Source: Panax quinquefolius (lineage: Eukaryota > Streptophyta > Magnoliopsida > Apiales > Araliaceae). From it: 64,000 nt of DNA. The notes beneath the pieces are model-generated. The model was not told the origin of the DNA, searched no databases, and saw nothing but the letters and a program-made list of their open reading frames with translations. The stretch is from the NCBI GenBank assembly GCA_020205615.1, contig CM035170.1:29359568-29423567 (forward strand), in the 5' to 3' direction. How positions within the stretch are numbered: the first letter of the stretch is position 1; every line of letters starts with the position of its first letter. Shown piece by piece: positions 58,165-64,000 of the stretch. Both the position numbers and the translations under genes were made by a program.

Positions 58165-61100
58165 TGTAGCGCCCCCAAATTCGAGTATCTTCCAACCCGA
58201 TAGATGGTGCTATACTGTACAACATTCATACATTCATTCAATTGAAAAGTCTCAAAGAACGAACATAACTTCTATATATTCAAAGTAATATTTACATTTC
58301 CCAGGTTCTATACCCATTTCAAAGGTTCTTTGTCATAATATCAGTTACATTATAACAATAGACCTATACTATTACAAGACAGCTTAGTAATCTGCCTTAG
58401 CTTTTCCTTTATCCTTTTTCGATCCTTCGGGACGTTCAGTCTTAGCTGCATTCATATGGTTCAAGCAAGAGTGAGCATAACTAGCTCAGCAAGTATAACA
58501 ATTTAATAACAACATGCTTGACACATACAAATTTTATATCTTCAATAACTGAACAATAGTTATGAAGTACTATTGATAATTCAAAATAGTATTTCATCTT
58601 TTCTTTCAAAATGCTTTACCATAATAACAATATTCAGTAAAACATTCACTCCGGTCAAAGACCTCGAGTATTCATTCTTTATTGGAAAAGGACAACGGGA
58701 AGCAAGTACGTAAGTCGATATTACTTACGAGCACTTCTAGGTGATCAGCCTATTGTACTCTATGTTGATCAACACTACATCCATTAAACGTATGCACATT
58801 TAAGCATTTGGCAACCTCACGTGCATGTCGTTTTACCGACAAAACATTTGTTTAACATTTCAGTCTTCTTTTGAAAACCATATCAAGTAGTTGACAAAAG
58901 ATAGCAACATTTGATAATACATGAACAGATTATCAATACATCAAGTCTAGCCAAAGGAATTGGCTTTAACTTCAACATACTTCAATTCATGCGAAAGAAT
59001 ACATGAACCTCAAAAACTTGTTGATTGAATCGAGACAAGAGTTAGAATACTTGCCTTTAGCGTCTGCTACAGTATATTAACTTTATGTTCAAGTCGTTCA
59101 AGTCTGTACAATACATGATCACATAACGCCTTACATTAGGTCGGATATAATCAAGTATGTATATGACTATATCATACTCTTTCGTTTTGATCTAATTATG
59201 TATTAGATCCAGTTACTATTCGTTCCGGTTTATCATCATCCTTGCATTTATATTCGAGTAGGTTATCTCAACCTTTATACAACATCCTTAAGGTTTAACA
59301 ATGTTACAGTACATTCCTTAACTTATGTTTACTTTTAAAACAATTAGTTTTCTTTTCTTTGTACTTAGAAACATTCATTACTAACTTTGTTACGAGATCA
59401 ATGGCCATGCCCCTTGACTTTTATCGTACATCTCGCATCTTGCACATGAGCTAATTGTATCCTTTGTCCGGACTTAAATGGCTACGAGTCCTTACTTAAT
59501 GGGCCGCGCTGCAACGTCACTCTCCAGAGGATTTTGGTACTGTAAATGGCGCTGCGGTGCCACATATTGTACTATAGTTCACGCTGCGGCAAACTCTTGT
59601 AGTAGGCTCAAACCTTTGTTCCTTATTCATGCGGCATGAAGTCATTTTACTGGGGTTGGCGTGTGGCGCCAACTCTGTGCACCAAAAAACAATTTCAGTT
59701 TGTGAATTTTGTGAACTTCCCGGACGCATAACTTCTTCGTTATAAGTCCGAATTGGCTCGTTCAAAAGCCTACGGTTCACAAATTACGTAATCTACATGT
59801 TCATTCAAGAATTTTATCTATTTGACTTTGTTTGCTAAAAATTCACCTATTTGTTCATTTTTAACGAAAACGATAAACGTTCGTGAACGTTCAACGCTCG
59901 TTTCTTCTTTCTAAGTCGGAATCCGGTCATTTTCGAGTCCGCAACTCTTAAATGCCAAATATGACTTGTCTCTATTGGAAAATAATGGTTCCGTGATCAA
60001 ACACAAAATTTAACTTCCATTCCGAGAATTTTATGAATTCGACGTTTATAAATCAATCGTTCAAATTAAGCAATTCTTCATTCTGATGATTTGTTCAACA
60101 TTACAAATGAACTTCATTCATCATGTGAACATCTTAACATACTTAATACAACAACTTATATTCATTGTTGGATTTTGACTTATTCTTCATGAGCTTATAA
60201 CTTGTTAAATTATAAACTACTTAAGATTTAATTATTCATGACTTATGACAATTAAAGTTTCTAAATCATCATACTTTACATGTTCTTCACATATAACCTT
60301 ACTTATGTATACATGATACATATAATCATATAAGTTCTTAATTCACTTCTCTTATTGCAAGATCATATTTTCATACTTAACATTTAAGGTTAACTTATAA
60401 TAAGTTTATAACTTTTATAAGTTCAAATGACTTATTGCCAACTTATGTGGCTTAAGTTCATTTATTACTCATTCTTTTACTTCTTAACATCCATGTTCCT
60501 TAATTCCAACTTTTCTTATCCCCTATCAAGGTAGAGATAGAAGATAATAGAGAAGAAGTCTTACTTTTTGTAGTCTTGGTAAAGTAGCTTGCTTCTTCTT
60601 CTTACTTATGGAAGTGACTTATTGGTAGCTTATTCTCTCTAACACTTAAGCACTTTAGGATTGTTGGATAAATTGAACAAGTGTTAAATGGCTTGTAAGC
60701 CTTCTCTATTTATAGAACTTGCAAAGCTAGGGTAGTTTGGTCATTAAATCATCCCACCTCCTTAAGCCACCTCCTTACTATTCATTACTTGCTTAGCACA
60801 ACTCTTATCCTACACTTGGTCATTACTTCAAAGTCTTGGTCACCACACTAACTTGGTCACCACATTACTTGGCCACCACAATAACCATATTAATATGGTT
60901 TGCCCCATGGGTCAACCAATTCATTTCAATCTAGCTTGGGCTTGGACCAACTAACTCTTTGGGCTTTGCATTAATAAACACTAGTTGGTTTATTAATTTA
61001 TGATTGGGCCTTAACATTTAATCTACTTGGACTTGAATATAATTGTTAACCAATCTTCCAAGTCCATTAACATTACTTAATATATATACATATAGTTTAT

Positions 61101-61613
61101 GTATTATTTTCGTATTCTAATTCATATAGAATTTATATACGATATTTCTTCCTTCCTACAAACTCGTATAATACTTCGTATTATACTCGTTTTCATTTCT
61201 CCGTACAATACCAAAGTATCATACATTATTACTTATTCAATACTATTTCGCCTTCCTTAACGTTTATAATTTAAGTCCACAAGCGAATTATTACATTTTC
61301 CATAACTAGATTTTTATTACATAATCCATCTTACCTTGTCATTCCAACATTACGTATTTCTCAGAAACTCAAAATTATATCCCGAGCAAATACCGATGAA
61401 TAGTGTTTTTTGAAAAATTTCTCGGAAAACTTTTATTTTCGTCTTGGAAATTCAAACACTTTAATTCATTCGCGTAGCTCAAATACTACGACATTCTAAC
61501 ATCAATAGGTTATACAATGACAACCATCTTGATAACACATGGAATATGATTTTATTATTATTTAATTTAATAAAATCATTTTACAATAAGATCCGAATTT
61601 CTTGGTCGTTACA
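58165..61613 (-). mobile_element. Solo LTR with perfect TSD, 3.45 kb
   Basis: Begins TGTAGCGCCCCC and ends GGTCGTTACA, flanked by GCCTA at 58160-58164 and 61614-61618. TATAAATAG lies at 60715-60707 on the minus strand. No coding region is inside. The open frame at 59517-59780 has no recognisable domain and is not called. Confidence 0.9.
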
Positions 61614-61618
61614 GCCTA

Positions 61619-63847
61619 TAGCGACACTTAGCGTCGCTGTTGGTATTCTTGAGCTCAAGAACACTGACAGCTTCGGGTTTAACATGTCATGTTTGACCAC
61701 GATTCATTATCTGTGTAATATGTTTCTGGGCTATCTTGAACCGTGATTGTGTAGTGTTTATGTAACACTACAACGATTAATCATTAACAGAGTCATATCA
61801 TAAGAAGCTAGCAAGATCAGGCCCTTCAAAGTTACTGTCAGACTTAATCTGGGTTTTCTAGGTAACCTAGAAACCCAGACAGTCGTGAGTTACCATTTTG
61901 TGGTTCATTTTTACCCTCGTTCTGATCATGCTATTGGTGATTTCTTAGTTTATAGATCTAGTACATATGTCAAGGAATGTATATACATTAGCAGAAAATT
62001 TCCACAACAACAGAATCATAAGTTATGAGACGGTCAAAGGCTGTCAGAAATTTTATTCAAACCGTTTCTGGAAATTCCCAGAAATGTAAATCAGTTCAAG
62101 GGGCTTACTTTGACCACTTGCTATGATCAACATGTTGATTTGTTTATGGGATCTTAAGGAATTGGTCTGCAGTACATATTACAGGCTACATATTGGTTAC
62201 TAAAACATCAATCAAAAATTATAAAATCTGTCAGATTTGGGCCGTTCATAAGTTGTCAGACGATGATTTTACCCTTTCTGGTTACCTAGAAAGTTCATGG
62301 TCATGCCCGGTCAACGGGTTTTGACCATGAATAACTCCTGATATAGACAATAAATGACTCAGATTCAACTTGAAGATTAAAGACAACATAACTTGAGCTC
62401 TGATCCAAACAATAAAACATCAAAACAACAAGCGAACAAGAATCATTGCCTCTTGACATTAGCTTGTCAGACCACAAATTTTGTTCTTGGATAGATTTTT
62501 AAAAACACCATTTTAAGGCACTTTGATGCTATGGATATATGTTTGATCATCATAGATCAACATAAAACATCCTCTAGCAAGAATCTAAACACTTAAAACA
62601 AAAAAATTCTTAGCAACTTGGATCAAAATAAAAATTAGGTTTATACCTCTTTGTTCTAAATCTTGATCTTGATCTTCCTAATCTGATATTGGTTGATCAA
62701 GGAATGATTCTAGGACTGATATACTTAAGGAATTCAGAGCTTTAGGAGAGAGAGAATGAGTTGGTGAGAGCAAATGAGCAAAATGGCAATTTTTGTACAC
62801 TTTCTCTCTCTCTTTAATTCTATATATATTGCTAGATACAATGTATGGCTGGCATTTTCGGCTGGTGACTGATGATTTGCACTCACAAAGTCATCTTAGT
62901 TGGCAAACCACTAAAGGTTGCTAGCATTTTTACAAGTTACATAATAAAATAAACTAAAAGGGCATTTTGGTCATTTATAAATTAATTTTAATGGCATACT
63001 TGTCCAATTTTCAAACTATTAGGGTTTAGGGTTTGAACCTTTTAGGGTTTAGGGTTTAAACCCTTTAGGTTTGCAATTTAATTTCCAATATTTTCGAATT
63101 TCAGTTTTCAAAATAGAAAATTAATATTCCAAAATTATAATTAGGATTCAATAATTATATTAATATTTCTTAATCATAAAATTCAATCTTGCTAATTAGG
63201 ATTAATATTCCTAATTAAAATTGTTTAATTTAGCAATTAGGGTCAAAATGGTCATTGGGGTTTATAACCCACGAATTAGGGTTTTAATTAGAAAAATAAA
63301 TTTTCTAAATTACAATTAGGGTTTGTAAAATAGAAATTAAGATAACTAAAATATAATTAGAGTTTTCTAATCATATTTAAGTTTAATACACACATTAAGC
63401 TTGTCAATTAGGATTAGGGTTTCCTAATTAGGATTTTAGGATTCCCGAATTTTAAATTAGGGTTTCCTGGCGTACAATTAGGGTTTTCAACTGTACAATT
63501 GATTTTCTAAATCTGAGATTAGGGTTTCTAATCCCTTATTAGGGTTTATTAATTACAAACCTTATCCGATAAATCATTTATCAATAAATCTCTTCGGTAC
63601 AAACACATACTCATTAGTATAATTATTTTAATTATATTTTCTATTGAATCCCTATCCGGCAATTAGGGTTAGGGTTTCTAAAGCTTATTAAGCACAACTC
63701 TACTCTAATTTTATTAGTCAATACACAAATTAACCTTCTCGTGACTCGTATCACAAAAACTTGTCACAAAATTTATAAGCAATATTAATATTAATTAAAA
63801 AAAAAATTATTCGTAAAATTTAGATTATTCAAAATCCCGGGTTATTA
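61619..63847 (-). mobile_element. LTR-like DNA ending at a purine tract
   Basis: The right end TTATTACA at 63847 is followed by a purine tract on the minus strand, so this is a 3' LTR read leftwards (TGTAATAACCCGGG). A TATA-like TATATATA near 62820 is followed leftwards by a CT-rich leader. Strong hairpins lie at 61849-61878 and 62294-62331. The left border is unresolved. TTAGGG motifs are frequent at 63000-63560. Confidence 0.6.
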
Positions 63848-64000
63848 CATTCACCCCTCCTTAAAAGGATTTTGTCCTCGGAATCACCGCTTTCTTATTC
63901 TCTACAATCTTTTAAAGTTGTATCATCAATTCCTTTTTATCAACAAAATATAAATTTTGTGTTTCAAATTCTAACCTGTGACTTGAATCTATAAAAGAAA
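63848..64000 (-). other. Purine tract and 3' interior of a further element
   Basis: Minus strand TTTTAAGGAGGGGTGAA precedes the LTR. The interior continues past the window edge. It is very similar to 53797-53840 (GGAATCACCG shared), so the two elements belong to one family. Confidence 0.65.

Noticed and set aside
59517..59780. 87-codon minus-strand frame
   Set aside because: Inside the U3/R part of a solo LTR, with no recognisable domain.
61546..61746. 66-codon plus-strand frame
   Set aside because: Spans the solo LTR border and target site, so it cannot be an old gene.
63000..63560. Repeated TTAGGG/TTTAGGG motifs resembling plant telomere repeat
   Set aside because: Only one or two consecutive units occur at a time (63017-63062), interspersed with ordinary AT-rich LTR sequence; not a telomeric array.

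Overview
The window is repeat-rich DNA from a flowering plant. No host gene, tRNA or rRNA gene could be recognised. Almost everything is LTR retrotransposon of the Ty3/gypsy superfamily. Three lineages are recognisable from protein motifs, primer-binding sites (PBS) and LTR ends: Athila (PBS matching tRNA-Asp), Tekay/Del-type chromoviruses (PBS matching initiator tRNA-Met) and a giant TAT/Ogre-type element (PBS matching tRNA-Arg, dual RNase H). The species cannot be told from the sequence; nested, decayed, AT-rich elements of this size suggest pericentromeric or intergenic heterochromatin of a medium-to-large plant genome.

Layout. 1-531: tail of an LTR, possibly Copia-like. 532-5097: minus-strand Athila element with gag, protease and 5' LTR but no RT/RNase H/integrase. 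5098-9886: unassigned AT-rich DNA split by a 2.7 kb chromovirus-like solo LTR (6177-8873). 9887-10946: a 354 bp unit repeated three times in tandem. 10926-12418: an Athila LTR. 12419-46288: a second Athila element on the plus strand, heavily nested. Its 5' LTR is split by a minus-strand chromovirus (12437-20192, TSD TTATA). Its pol is split by a solo LTR (about 23428-24923) and by a 19 kb TAT/Ogre-type element (25278-44320, TSD TGGTG). Its 3' UTR is cut by a plus-strand chromovirus (46289-52566), which is truncated in integrase. 52567-64000: minus-strand chromovirus-like pieces (LTR fragment, gag-only interior, long LTR-like DNA) split by a 3.45 kb solo LTR (58165-61613, TSD GCCTA).

How the genes work together. 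Each element once carried gag (particle and RNA binding), protease, reverse transcriptase, RNase H and integrase as one polyprotein. Every copy here is broken by stops, frameshifts, deletions or insertions, so none looks autonomous. The TAT/Ogre element also has a second, archaeal-type RNase H domain and, between pol and the 3' LTR, a 4 kb region coding on the opposite strand for decayed proteins resembling plant mobile domain and DUF7745-like sequences.

The least ordinary signals are structural. The TAT/Ogre LTR has an array of short hairpins with an invariant GATAAC loop and changing but still pairing stems. The chromovirus LTRs have an array of hairpins with a constant GCACTAC-type loop, plus a roughly 95 bp block conserved in four diverged LTRs that can fold into GNRA-tetraloop and C-rich-loop hairpins. 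All three Athila LTRs share a 50-base hairpin. The second Athila element has a copy of its own integrase segment and an inverted gag scrap placed directly behind its PBS.
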